A stretch of DNA of 33,538 bases from an uncultured Oscillospiraceae bacterium (lineage in GTDB: Bacteria > Bacillota > Clostridia > Oscillospirales > Oscillospiraceae). This document shows, in pieces, positions 1-8,310 of this stretch (position 1 is the first letter of the stretch; every line of letters starts with the position of its first letter). Below the pieces are notes generated by a model that was not told where the DNA came from, did no database searches, and worked only from the letters and a program-made list of their open reading frames with translations. Location of the stretch: positions 1 through 33,538 of the forward strand of contig CAAEDD010000114.1 in the NCBI GenBank assembly GCA_900754515.1, written 5' to 3'. The translations under genes were made by a program, and so were the position numbers.

Positions 1-56
1 AGGGTATATTCATGTGATTACAAAGATAATATAACTAGATTAATCATGGGTAATTC

Positions 57-104
57 GAGCATATATGGGTATCCAATTGATTGATACTTATATATGCTTT
101 GCTC
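57..104. terminator. Hairpin just downstream of the SIR2 gene
   Basis: An inverted repeat lies directly after the stop codon of the leftward gene. Arms GCATATAT (59-66) and ATATATGC (90-97), with inner arms GTATC (69-73) and GATAC (83-87), are flanked by GAGC and GCTC. No clear U-tract follows on the leftward strand, so an intrinsic terminator is only a weak reading. The hairpin itself is visible. Confidence 0.35.
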
Positions 105-2612
105 TTAATTGTCAACGATAAGTTCATTTACAAATTTACTAAGCTCGTCATTAATCGTGTTAATTAACGGAACATATTTTTTTGTTAATTTGTAATAATA
201 AAAGGAAAACCCATTTTTTTCTGAATCTGGGCATAACTTAACAAGACGACTATAAGGTAAAATTAAATAGAAACTATCTTCCCCATATAGAGACACAATT
301 TTGTTGATTGTATCTTTAAGGATTACTATTACTTCACGTTTTTGATTATCATTGCTATTTGTAGAATATTTAATATCAGCTAATAGCACATAGGCCCTAA
401 CATCTTGATAAAAATCGACAAGTGCTCCTTTTTCCTTGGAAACTTTTATATAATGATTTATATACTTTAAAGCTGTTCTGTAGTCATTTTTCTTATAATA
501 ATAGTAGGCACAAATATACCAAGTGTGTGCCAATGTCTGTGCAAACCATGGCGGCAAATCAACTCTACTTTCAATAGCTCGGATTAAATAATCAAGATTA
601 TGCTTTTGCTCTATAAAGAGTTCTATCTCAGCGCAAACATTTATGGAGCTACAATAATCCCGATTGCATGGATTTACAGTTTTAAAGCGTAGTTCATTTG
701 CATAGCATATGATGCGATATGATAACTCATATAGTTCTAGATCTTTTGCTAGCAATCCAAGATTAAACAGAGTCGTGGCCCAAGAGGCTGTTCGTTCTTT
801 TATCTCGTAATCGTTTAATTCACTTGTAATTAGTCCTTTCTTTATTTTTGCAACCTCAATGTAAATGTTGCATGCACGTAATGGATCGATTTCTTTAAGA
901 AGAGTGGCATAAAAGTTTAAAGATCTAGATAAAAGAAAGTCAGATTCATTATATCGTTTTTTTAGTGAAATATCTTTTTCCGCTGCTTCTAGTGCAGAAA
1001 GAATATTAGTATCGCTAAGAGATCTTGTTATTGCCAAGTTAGCATAGCATTTGGCTTCAAATAGCTTCCATTTTCTATCTTGCAGGTTGTGTTCTTCAAT
1101 TTCACGTATGCATTTCTCTAAATATTGAATTCCTACAGCACTATCTTTACAATAATGGCTAAATGCACCTATTGAATTCATTAACCTTAATTTAATTTCA
1201 AGATCCATTTTATCTGAAGCAGTGTTAATTAGCTGTTTAGCTAGCTCATAATTTAACTTAATAAGGGAAAAGTCCATCCCATTTTGATACTGCAATTTGT
1301 CTAAAATGTTTTTTGCATATGTGTTGATATCATCTTCAGATAGAATTGCAATATTTGAAAGTTTATAATTAACATTATTTAAAAGGATTTGATTAATTGA
1401 CCAATGTTTTTCCAATAAAGGATTTATTTCCAGTTCCTGTAATGCCAAATTTTTAAATTGTTCGTTAAAAAAAGAGATTACTTTTTCTCTATTTGGCAAA
1501 TATCCAAAATTGGCATAAGCTGCAAAGATATTTTCACATAATTTTATGATGTTATCTGTTTCTTGATGGGACATACTTATGAATGAGGAAATTTCTCTTA
1601 CTAAATCGTAGTTTGAATTATCAATATCATATAGTTCTGGAAATTCTGCTGCAGCTCTATAAAAGCTTTCTTTTATTATAGAAATTAATATTTCGAATTG
1701 AAATTCAATTCCATGTATGGAAAAGACTACTTTTTCTAAAATCTTTCTAATTGCATATATGAAACAGTTTTCATCGGATAAATAGCTAATTAGCTTATTA
1801 ACGCAGGCATAGTCACCTTCAGGATAATATATGGGCTCTATACACAGACTTGTTAGTTTCCTGTGTCGAATAATTTGTAACTTATTATCTGAAAGATATG
1901 GAACTATAGCATAGTGAGACATACCACGATTTTCGACCACACATTCTTTTAAGATTTCGAGAGTAATATCTTTTTCCAAACTACAACCAACAAAGAGCAC
2001 TTTTCTTGCTGTAAAAATTTTTTTTAAATATAAAGGAAGAAGCCTTCCTCTTCTATTATTTGGTGTACCATAAAAGTGCCTATATTGCTCTGAGGAAAAA
2101 ACAAAAGATGTGGGTTCTTCTATAGACCCATGGATTTTCAAAAGCTTTCTATCATTAACCGAAATCGCTTTGTTTACTTGCCCTTCAAGGCAGGGGAGGA
2201 GAGGAATTAAAGGCTTATTCTTGAGAGCGGCAGTTTCCAACAAAGTATCATAATTTGTGGTGACTATCATTGGAGAAAAACTAGATACCAATAAGTATGG
2301 TATTTCACTATGGATTACGCTAGCTTCGCTAACTAGTTCTCCTATCCTTTTCATTATCATATCAGAATTTCCTGATGCAGAAACTATTGCATCTGCATAA
2401 AGAATAGGATCATTTTTTAATTCTAATTCAAGAGTTTCTTCTGGTAATAGAAACTCTTGACCAAGAAGACGTAAGAGCTCCCACCACGTATATAAATTAC
2501 AATTTTTTGAAATACCTGCTCCAACAAAAGGAACAATGTTGATCCTGTTATTACGAATATACTCAAGACGAGATTTGTTAGCCTGGAAATTCAATAACTT
2601 GCTTAAATTCAT
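105..2612 (-). CDS. SIR2-like NADase-type protein with long helical C-terminal region; candidate anti-phage protein
   Basis: This 835-residue protein has an N-terminal SIR2-like fold and a long C-terminal region with no recognised catalytic motif. Visible SIR2 landmarks are VPFVGAGIS (about residues 27-35), the TTNYD motif (118-122, with the catalytic-type Asn120), KIHGS with His161, and VLFVGCSLEKD (about 205-215). Residues from about 290 to the end are rich in Leu, Tyr and Lys in a helical pattern resembling TPR or other helical repeats. In bacterial defence systems such as Thoeris ThsA and DSR proteins, SIR2 domains deplete NAD+ after phage sensing and the attached region acts as sensor or oligomeriser; that role is inferred here. 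AAGGAG lies at a good distance before the ATG at 2612. The gene is far more AT-rich than the operons to its right, which suggests horizontal acquisition. It has no evident partner gene, although the window edge is close. Confidence 0.8.
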   Translation of the reverse strand: MNLSKLLNFQANKSRLEYIRNNRINIVPFVGAGISKNCNLYTWWELLRLLGQEFLLPEETLELELKNDPILYADAIVSASGNSDMIMKRIGELVSEASVIHSEIPYLLVSSFSPMIVTTNYDTLLETAALKNKPLIPLLPCLEGQVNKAISVNDRKLLKIHGSIEEPTSFVFSSEQYRHFYGTPNNRRGRLLPLYLKKIFTARKVLFVGCSLEKDITLEILKECVVENRGMSHYAIVPYLSDNKLQIIRHRKLTSLCIEPIYYPEGDYACVNKLISYLSDENCFIYAIRKILEKVVFSIHGIEFQFEILISIIKESFYRAAAEFPELYDIDNSNYDLVREISSFISMSHQETDNIIKLCENIFAAYANFGYLPNREKVISFFNEQFKNLALQELEINPLLEKHWSINQILLNNVNYKLSNIAILSEDDINTYAKNILDKLQYQNGMDFSLIKLNYELAKQLINTASDKMDLEIKLRLMNSIGAFSHYCKDSAVGIQYLEKCIREIEEHNLQDRKWKLFEAKCYANLAITRSLSDTNILSALEAAEKDISLKKRYNESDFLLSRSLNFYATLLKEIDPLRACNIYIEVAKIKKGLITSELNDYEIKERTASWATTLFNLGLLAKDLELYELSYRIICYANELRFKTVNPCNRDYCSSINVCAEIELFIEQKHNLDYLIRAIESRVDLPPWFAQTLAHTWYICAYYYYKKNDYRTALKYINHYIKVSKEKGALVDFYQDVRAYVLLADIKYSTNSNDNQKREVIVILKDTINKIVSLYGEDSFYLILPYSRLVKLCPDSEKNGFSFYYYKLTKKYVPLINTINDELSKFVNELIVDN

Positions 2613-2679
2613 TGTACGGTCTCCTTCTTTTAAGTGTAAGAATCAACTTTTTCCCCATATTTCCGATGCCTATCTACAT

Positions 2680-3510
2680 GGACTTTGCTAAGCTTCCCAG
2701 CCTCAACAGAATCCGATTTGCTTTAGCAGCTAAAACACCACACAGCTCCCGTACATCTGCGTTCATTATATAGTCGTGGGTTTTCAGAAAGCTATCCAAC
2801 GAAGCGATGCTTTATACACGTCTCTATCACTTTGGCCTAATGCCTCAATGAGAATTACCTTTATGGCGGATAACATGAACTCAAGTAGACTCTCCTGCGT
2901 CATTGGAGTCATTGATTGTGGCATAATACTCTTCTTAGCGGTCATGGATAATGGACTCAACAGGGAGCCAGGCAAAAGCAGAGTTCCACTTAGACAGAAG
3001 CAGGGTATGCCATAGGCGGCCAACACACCTGTTGCCGTCGGGAAAAGAATGGATAAGCTCCAGCACATAGTGGAACACACAGCTGCGTATCAGCATGTGC
3101 ATCTGGCTGTCCCTTACCCAGTCCAGCAGTTCCATGACCAGAGCCTAGACATATTGTGGCAGAGCACCAAAATGCAGGATACGCCCTTCACTATCAACTA
3201 TGTCCAAAGGTCAGGTGCGGAACGCCATGGATTTCTCAACCAGACTACGGATCATAATGCCGTTGGCAGTCAGTAGATCATTCACCGAATAGGGGTCAAG
3301 CTCATCCAGCCGTTCGTAGATTTCATAGAAGTTCTTTACTTCTGCAATATCCCTGGGAGGAGCCAAAACTTGCTTGCCGTTGAGAATGGCATTAACTTGT
3401 TCCAGAGATAGGATGTTCTGCAAGAGAGGCTTATTGTCCCTCGTAATAATACTCCAAAACCGCAAATATTCCCTATTATTATACCATCCACCACTCATTT
3501 CATCAATCAT
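2680..3510 (-). pseudogene. Degraded Fic-family (AMPylase-type) gene
   Basis: Fic-family sequence can be read across the stretch only by switching frames and passing stops. The N-terminal part (3510-3211) is intact in one frame and begins MIDEMSGGWYNNREYLRFW. A second frame (about 3190-2940) carries the Fic core, reading HSFPDGNRCVGR where the family has HPFxDGNGRxxGR, so the active-site loop is itself damaged. A TAG interrupts that frame before ALVMELLDWV and a TAA follows SIIHDR. A further frameshift leads to LLEFMLSAIK, and the C-terminal winged-helix-like stretch NADVRELCGV lies near 2770-2680. Fic proteins transfer AMP or other groups to target proteins and often act as toxins. With at least two nonsense changes and two frameshifts this copy is almost certainly dead. 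Confidence 0.85.
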
Positions 3511-3573
3511 TTATAAAAAAGTAATGAGTAGATCAATGCTGATTAGTATTAATTACTATCAGTTTAGCGCTGC

Positions 3574-3606
3574 GAAAAGTGTATCACCGTGAGATACTTT
3601 TTTTGT
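3574..3606. repeat. Degenerate copy of the GTGTCTCA/TGAGACAC palindrome, followed by T-run
   Basis: The sequence has an A-run, GTGTATCAC, GTGAGATAC and a long T-run. It matches the better-preserved palindromes further right except for two changes in the left arm. It lies between the oppositely oriented Fic and AbiEi-like remnants and could have been a terminator. Confidence 0.5.
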
Positions 3607-3692
3607 GTGTAATACTTTGTAGATGTTTATGTTGGAATTGCTTTATACTTTCCGGAAAGTTGCATGAAATAATACTATGAGGTGAAAATATA

Positions 3693-3951
3693 ATGAAAAC
3701 TACAAGAATGCTTCTTGAAGAACTTAATGGATATTCAAGTACAAGGTCAAAACTATCCAGTACGGCGTATAACGAAGAGTATTTTCCCATAGCTAAGGGC
3801 CTGCATGAAACAAACAAAAGCACACCTCGGCATCTGTTGGCAGGCAGTGCATCAGCTACTATGATAAGAGAAGAAAAAATACCGTGAAACTCCTTTTGGC
3901 AACTTCCTGTACATGGGTGTGCCGGTCAAAGCTTCCCATCTTGAAATAAGC
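3693..3951 (+). pseudogene. Remnant of an AbiEi-type (type IV antitoxin) gene
   Basis: A GAGGTG ribosome site precedes an ATG at 3693. The 64-residue open frame reads MKTTRMLLEELNGYSSTRSK and then YFPIAKGLHETNK, which resembles the N-terminal winged helix of AbiEi antitoxins. The frame stops at 3887. In another frame the typical downstream piece KKKYRETPFGNFLYMGVPVK continues to a stop at 3951. The central part is missing and the halves are out of frame, so this is a deletion and frameshift remnant. No AbiEii toxin gene follows. Confidence 0.6.
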
Positions 3952-4093
3952 TGATTGAGTCTGCAGTGCATCTTTAAGTAGATTACAATGGGATTTACTG
4001 CAAAACAATTTTATAAATTATGTAAACTAAAAGGCTGATTGAGTCTTTGACTATGACACTACATAAATGCCCGCTTGACCTTAGAAGGAAAAA

Positions 4094-4819
4094 ATGTTAA
4101 TCTTCTGTGTAAATAATAATTCTTTGGGAGGGAATGCCTTGGACAATCGGCTCAGGCCCGAATCCAAAAAGCATATTATTCGCTGTGCCTATAAAGTCCT
4201 ACAGCGGGACGGAGCGGCTGACTTCAGTGTACGCCAGGTTGCCCACGAATGCGGCTGTTCCGTCTCCGGGCTGTACAGACATTTTTCAGGACGGGAGGAA
4301 CTGTTACTATATGCCTCGCTCCTGTGTCTGGAACCATATATTAAAGAACTATCCGAGCTAGTTTATTCAAAGCAGAACAGCATCAGCAGCTATTTCAGGG
4401 TTGAGCAGCTCTTTGCTACCTACTCTTTTTCCCAGCCGGACTTGTTTTATACTATTTATTTTGGTTCATCAGAAGCGAACTTCGACCGAGTACTTCGTGA
4501 CAGTTACAGCCTGTTCGAGTCATCTCCGGAGAAAATTCTGGAATATAGGCATGGCCAAGGCTTTGTAGAGGGCGGTATAGAAGGCAGGAACTTGGCTATG
4601 CTGGAGACTTGCCTAAAAGATGGTTTTTTAAATATTAATCACGACGAGCTGGTAATTTTTAATAAAGGTATTGTGACCATGTATCGGGGATTCCTGGACA
4701 CGGCCATAGTCATGAAGCGTCAAGGGAAAGACATATCTGCCCTGAGAGAGCAGTACTTACAGGTCCATTCCTTGATGCACAAAAAAATATTGTCACCCGA
4801 TGCATATATATACATTTAA
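4094..4819 (+). CDS. TetR/AcrR-family transcriptional regulator, likely local regulator of the ABC operon
   Basis: The N-terminal HTH is typical of TetR proteins: KHIIRCAYKVLQRDGAADFS, then VRQVAHECGCSVSGLYRHFS, ending in the characteristic YRHF. A ligand-binding helical domain fills the rest of the 241 residues. The ATG at 4094 has AAGGAA upstream. A TTG at 4139 with GGGAGG seven bases before it would give a 226-residue protein beginning just ahead of the HTH and is at least as plausible. The gene ends before a strong terminator and sits directly upstream of the transport operon, whose promoter is followed by a long palindrome. Regulation of that operon by this protein is inferred from position. 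The ligand is unknown. Confidence 0.9.
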   Translation: MLIFCVNNNSLGGNALDNRLRPESKKHIIRCAYKVLQRDGAADFSVRQVAHECGCSVSGLYRHFSGREELLLYASLLCLEPYIKELSELVYSKQNSISSYFRVEQLFATYSFSQPDLFYTIYFGSSEANFDRVLRDSYSLFESSPEKILEYRHGQGFVEGGIEGRNLAMLETCLKDGFLNINHDELVIFNKGIVTMYRGFLDTAIVMKRQGKDISALREQYLQVHSLMHKKILSPDAYIYI

Positions 4820-4833
4820 ATAAGAAAATTATC

Positions 4834-4866
4834 ACAAGCCTGCAGGTTTCCTGCAGGCTTGTTTTG
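4834..4866 (+). terminator. Intrinsic terminator after the TetR gene
   Basis: A perfect 13-bp stem, ACAAGCCTGCAGG (4834-4846) paired with CCTGCAGGCTTGT (4850-4862), encloses a TTT loop and is followed by a short T-run. It separates the regulator from the transport operon. Confidence 0.85.
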
Positions 4867-4916
4867 TGAAAAGAAACAAATGTAAATAAAATCCTGACCT
4901 AAAAACATTTTGCCTA

Positions 4917-4945
4917 TTGACATCGCTAACACCTTGCTGTATAAA
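4917..4945 (+). promoter_or_regulatory. Sigma-A-type promoter of the transport operon
   Basis: TTGACA (4917-4922) and TATAAA (4940-4945) are separated by exactly 17 bp, a near-consensus vegetative promoter. The expected transcription start falls at about 4952, at the edge of the adjoining palindrome. Confidence 0.85.
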
Positions 4946-4953
4946 AGTATATA

Positions 4954-4981
4954 AAAATATGCGAACATGTTCGCATATTTT
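4954..4981. promoter_or_regulatory. 28-bp perfect palindrome, probable TetR operator
   Basis: The half-site AAAATATGCGAACA is followed directly by its exact reverse complement, with the axis between 4967 and 4968. It lies immediately downstream of the -10 element, covering the initial transcribed region, which is an effective place for a repressor to block transcription. Binding by the adjacent TetR-family protein is inferred from position and symmetry. Confidence 0.75.
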
Positions 4982-5005
4982 AGACATAGAAGGGAGTTTG
5001 GCCTA

Positions 5006-6556
5006 ATGAAGAAATCTGCACGTACAATTATTGCGCTGGTCATTATCCTAGCCGTAATGATGATGAGCGCATGCGGCAGCTCTAACAATGCTGCCGAAGG
5101 CACCACCAAATCGGCCGCCGACAAAGATGTGCTCACAGTAGCCCATTTTGGCGATGTGGTCACTTTGGATCCTCATGGGGTTCAGAGCACCGTGACCAAC
5201 CTGGTAAAGGTAAATATTTTTGAGAACCTGGTGAAGCAGGAAGCCGACGGCACTATTGTGCCTGAACTGGCTGAAAGCTGGGAGCAGGTGGATGACACCA
5301 CCTACATTTTCAAGCTGCGCCAGGACGTAAAGTTCTCCAATGGCGATCCCATGACCGCTGAAGATGTAGTCTATTCTCTGGCCCGCTCCGCTTCATCACC
5401 CACCACATCTGCTCTGGCCGGAATGATCGACTATGAAAATTGCAGTGCGGTGGACGAGTATACTGTTGAGCTGAAGACTATTCAGCCTTACGCACCTATT
5501 CTGGCTCACTTAGCTCAGGAATGCATCGCTATTGTCTCCAAGTCTGTAACCGAGGCTAACGACGGCAGCGTGGATGCAGATCCCTGCGGTACAGGCCCCT
5601 ACATGCTCTCTGAGTGGGTCGCTGGAGACCACATTACTCTGGTGGAAAATCCCTACTATTGGGGGGAGAAGCCTTACATTCCCACTGTACTCTTCCGCAT
5701 AATCCCTGAGGGCAGCACCAGGACTCTGGAGCTGGAGTCCGGCGGTGTGGATATCGTCCTCGACCTTCCTGAGAGCGATGTGGCCCGTGTCTCCGCAAAT
5801 CAGAATCTTGTTGTTGACAAGATGAGCAACTTCTATAACTATCATGTGTATCTCAACCAGAAAAATCAGTACCTTAAAGATGAGAACATCCGCAAGGCAA
5901 TATCATGTGCTCTTGACAGGGATGCCATCGTTCAGGTTGCTTCCGAGGGCACCAAGAAGCCTCTCTACGGTTATCTGTGCTCAGGCGTCTGGGGCTATAG
6001 TGATGACATAGAGAAGTATGAGTACGATCTGGATCGCGCCAAGGAGTACATGGCAGCAGCCGGCTATCCTGACGGCGGCTTTGAGCTGGGATTCCTGTGC
6101 AACAGCGCTACCATCTACGTTACCGCTGCCGAGATAATCCAGAGCATGCTCTCCGAGATAGGTATTACCGTAAATATCACTTCCACCGACTCCGGTGGAG
6201 CTCTGGACCTGCTCTATTCCGGAAACTTTGACATGGCTATCAACACTTGGGTGGCAGTTGCCGGAGATCCCGACTACGGTCTCTATCCCGTGTTCCACTC
6301 CTCTATGACCACCAGCGGCAATCTCTCGGGCATCAACGACCCCAAGGTTGACGAGCTGCTTGAGGCCGGTCGTTATGAGACCGACAGTGAAAAGCGCCTC
6401 GAGATATATGCCGAGCTCCAGGCCTACCTGGCCGACAAGGCCTATGACCTGCCTCTGTGGGAGGACGTGAACATCAACGCCTATCAATCCTATGTCAAGG
6501 GCTTTGTAAACGACGCCAACAAGTTCTATCATTTCAACACCGTTTACTTTGAGTAA
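5006..6556 (+). CDS. ABC transporter substrate-binding lipoprotein, peptide/nickel (SBP_bac_5) family
   Basis: This is an extracellular solute receptor for an oligopeptide-class ABC importer, about 516 residues. The ATG at 5006 is preferred because AAGGGAG lies nine bases upstream and it produces a standard lipoprotein signal: MKK, a hydrophobic stretch and the lipobox MSAC with Cys23 as the lipidated residue. An upstream in-frame ATG at 4967 lies inside the operator palindrome and is unlikely. Family features include VAHFGDVVTLDPHG near the mature N-terminus, FKLRQDVKFSNGDPMTAEDV, and GTGPYML with NPYYWGEKP. The gene heads an operon with a TenA-like protein, two permeases and two ATPases. 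The cargo cannot be read from sequence; peptides are the default, but the TenA neighbour raises a thiamine-related possibility. Confidence 0.93.
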   Translation: MKKSARTIIALVIILAVMMMSACGSSNNAAEGTTKSAADKDVLTVAHFGDVVTLDPHGVQSTVTNLVKVNIFENLVKQEADGTIVPELAESWEQVDDTTYIFKLRQDVKFSNGDPMTAEDVVYSLARSASSPTTSALAGMIDYENCSAVDEYTVELKTIQPYAPILAHLAQECIAIVSKSVTEANDGSVDADPCGTGPYMLSEWVAGDHITLVENPYYWGEKPYIPTVLFRIIPEGSTRTLELESGGVDIVLDLPESDVARVSANQNLVVDKMSNFYNYHVYLNQKNQYLKDENIRKAISCALDRDAIVQVASEGTKKPLYGYLCSGVWGYSDDIEKYEYDLDRAKEYMAAAGYPDGGFELGFLCNSATIYVTAAEIIQSMLSEIGITVNITSTDSGGALDLLYSGNFDMAINTWVAVAGDPDYGLYPVFHSSMTTSGNLSGINDPKVDELLEAGRYETDSEKRLEIYAELQAYLADKAYDLPLWEDVNINAYQSYVKGFVNDANKFYHFNTVYFE

Positions 6557-6580
6557 ACCCGAACAACGGAGGAATAAGCA

Positions 6581-7246
6581 GTGAAAATGACCGCCGCAAT
6601 GGTGGAGCGCGCCATGCCCATCTGGGAGGAGATAATGAGAGAGCCGTTCCTTACCGAGATGGCTGACGGCAGCCTGCCAGTGGAAAAATTCAAAAACTAC
6701 ACCATTCAGGATGCCCTTTACATCAAAGGCTTCAGCAAGACATATGCCTACGGCTTTATAAACTCCGATGATATCCGTATCATGCGCCGTTTCTATCAGT
6801 GCATGCATGTTATCCTTGCCGACGAGTCCATGCTACATATCCGCTATCTTCAGGAATTCTACGGCCTGCAGGAGGAAAAGGTATACGACATGCCCATGGC
6901 TCCTGAAAACAAAGCCTACACGGAATATATGGTGGATGTGGCAAAGAACGGCAGCGCTCAGGAGACCTTGGCCGCCGTTATGCCTTGCATACTCAGCTAC
7001 CTGTATATTGCCAGGAAGGTTAAGGAGGCCGCCGAAAAGAACGGCAGCCTTGAAGGAAGCCACTTCCAGCTCTGGATTGAGGAGTATGCCTCTCAGCGCT
7101 ATGCTGACGCTTGCAATGAGATAAGCGATTTTATGGATGATATCAGTGAGGAACTCAGTGAAGAACAGCAAGAGCAGGTCATGGAGATCTTCTGCAACTC
7201 CAGCCGCCACGAACTGAACTTCTGGAGAATGGCCTACCGCAGCTGA
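6581..7246 (+). CDS. TenA-family protein (thiaminase II / aminopyrimidine aminohydrolase-like)
   Basis: TenA proteins hydrolyse thiamine breakdown products such as amino-HMP or cleave thiamine, allowing pyrimidine salvage. This 221-residue protein is family length and keeps the expected active-site residues by my alignment from memory: Asp44 in TIQDALY, Cys136 in MPCILSY with Tyr140, Tyr169 in WIEEYAS, and Glu211 in the C-terminal RHELNFW. The GTG at 6581 is chosen because GGAGGA lies seven bases upstream; the ATG two codons later is too far. It lies 24 bp after the binding-protein gene and is apparently cotranscribed with it. Its presence within a peptide-type ABC operon is unusual and suggests that the imported compound is processed by this enzyme. 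Membership of the family is clear, the exact substrate is not. Confidence 0.88.
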   Translation: MKMTAAMVERAMPIWEEIMREPFLTEMADGSLPVEKFKNYTIQDALYIKGFSKTYAYGFINSDDIRIMRRFYQCMHVILADESMLHIRYLQEFYGLQEEKVYDMPMAPENKAYTEYMVDVAKNGSAQETLAAVMPCILSYLYIARKVKEAAEKNGSLEGSHFQLWIEEYASQRYADACNEISDFMDDISEELSEEQQEQVMEIFCNSSRHELNFWRMAYRS

Positions 7247-7259
7247 ACATCAGGCAGAA

Positions 7260-7290
7260 ATAGCGCAGGGAAGCATATCCTCTGCGCTAT
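7260..7290 (+). promoter_or_regulatory. Intercistronic hairpin between tenA-like gene and permease
   Basis: Arms ATAGCGCAG (7260-7268) and CTGCGCTAT (7282-7290) form a strong stem in the 83-bp gap between the second and third genes of the operon. Only a broken T-rich tract follows, so it may be a partial terminator or an mRNA-stabilising element that sets the ratio of binding protein to permease. Confidence 0.6.
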
Positions 7291-7329
7291 CTGTCTTTAT
7301 TATTAATCTCAAGGATCTGAGGTGTTAAC

Positions 7330-8310
7330 TTGTACCGCTACATTCTCAAACGAATCGGAATGCTTATTCCGGTGCTATTGGGCGTTTCTTTCGTGATTTT
7401 CACGTTGATGCACTATGCCCCCGGAGATCCAGTCAGAATGCTCCTGGGCAACTCCGCTACCAATGAGCAGGTGGAGGCTATGCGTGAGTCCATGGGACTT
7501 AACGACCCATTGCTGCTGCAATATTTGAATTATATGAAGAACCTGCTGCATGGGGACCTGGGCACATCCTATGTCCACAACAGCCCGGTGCTGGACATGA
7601 TAGTTCAGCGGCTTCCCGTTACAATTACCCTAGCTATTCTGGGCATAGCCTTCGCCGTGCTGCTGGGTGTGCCTGCCGGCATTGTCTCCGCTGTAAAGCA
7701 GTATTCGGTGGTAGATAACCTGGTCATGGTGATTGCCCTGCTGGGAATATCCATGCCAAACTTCTGGCTGGGAATCATTATGATACTTTTCTTTTCCAGG
7801 ACCCTTAACTGGTTTCCTGTTTCCGGCTGGAACGGACCCATATACTGGGTGCTGCCGACTATCTCCGTGGGTGCCAGCAGCGCTGCCTCCATTGCACGAA
7901 TGACCCGCTCTTCCATGCTGGAAGTAATTCAGCAGGATTATATCAGCACTGCCCGTGCCAAGGGACAGAAGGAAAGCGTTGTCATTTTGCGCCATGGCCT
8001 TAAAAACTCCCTGATACCTATTATAACCTCTGCCGGACTGCTCTTTGGCATGCTCTTGGGGGGAGCTGTTGTGGCTGAAACCGTGTTTGCAATTCCCGGT
8101 ATTGGGAAGCTGATGGTAGATGCAATAAATCAGCGGGACTATCCCATAGTCACCGGCACAGCTATCATCATAGCTGCCATGCTGGGGCTGGTGAACCTGA
8201 TGGTAGACATCAGCTATGCCTTTGTAGACCCCCGGATAAAGAGCCAGTATCGCTCAGGCAAAAAGAAAAAGAAATCAGCAGAGGAAGAGGGGGCTGAGAA
8301 AGATGAGTAA
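7330..8310 (+). CDS. ABC transporter permease, DppB/OppB family
   Basis: This is the first membrane subunit of the importer, 326 residues. It begins with MYRYILKRIGMLIPVLLGVS, the standard first membrane segment of DppB-like permeases, followed by FTLMHYAPGDPV and the substrate-side loop. The coupling (EAA-like) loop is seen around residues 200-225 with YISTARAKGQKE and ILRHGLKNSLIP. Several hydrophobic segments follow, and the tail is Lys-rich. The start is TTG at 7330 with GAGGTG upstream. The stop overlaps the start of the next permease gene by 8 bp, consistent with translational coupling. Confidence 0.93.
   Translation: MYRYILKRIGMLIPVLLGVSFVIFTLMHYAPGDPVRMLLGNSATNEQVEAMRESMGLNDPLLLQYLNYMKNLLHGDLGTSYVHNSPVLDMIVQRLPVTITLAILGIAFAVLLGVPAGIVSAVKQYSVVDNLVMVIALLGISMPNFWLGIIMILFFSRTLNWFPVSGWNGPIYWVLPTISVGASSAASIARMTRSSMLEVIQQDYISTARAKGQKESVVILRHGLKNSLIPIITSAGLLFGMLLGGAVVAETVFAIPGIGKLMVDAINQRDYPIVTGTAIIIAAMLGLVNLMVDISYAFVDPRIKSQYRSGKKKKKSAEEEGAEKDE

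Noticed and set aside
5981..6808. A 275-codon minus-strand frame
   Set aside because: It is a shadow of the binding-protein and TenA-like genes and crosses both.
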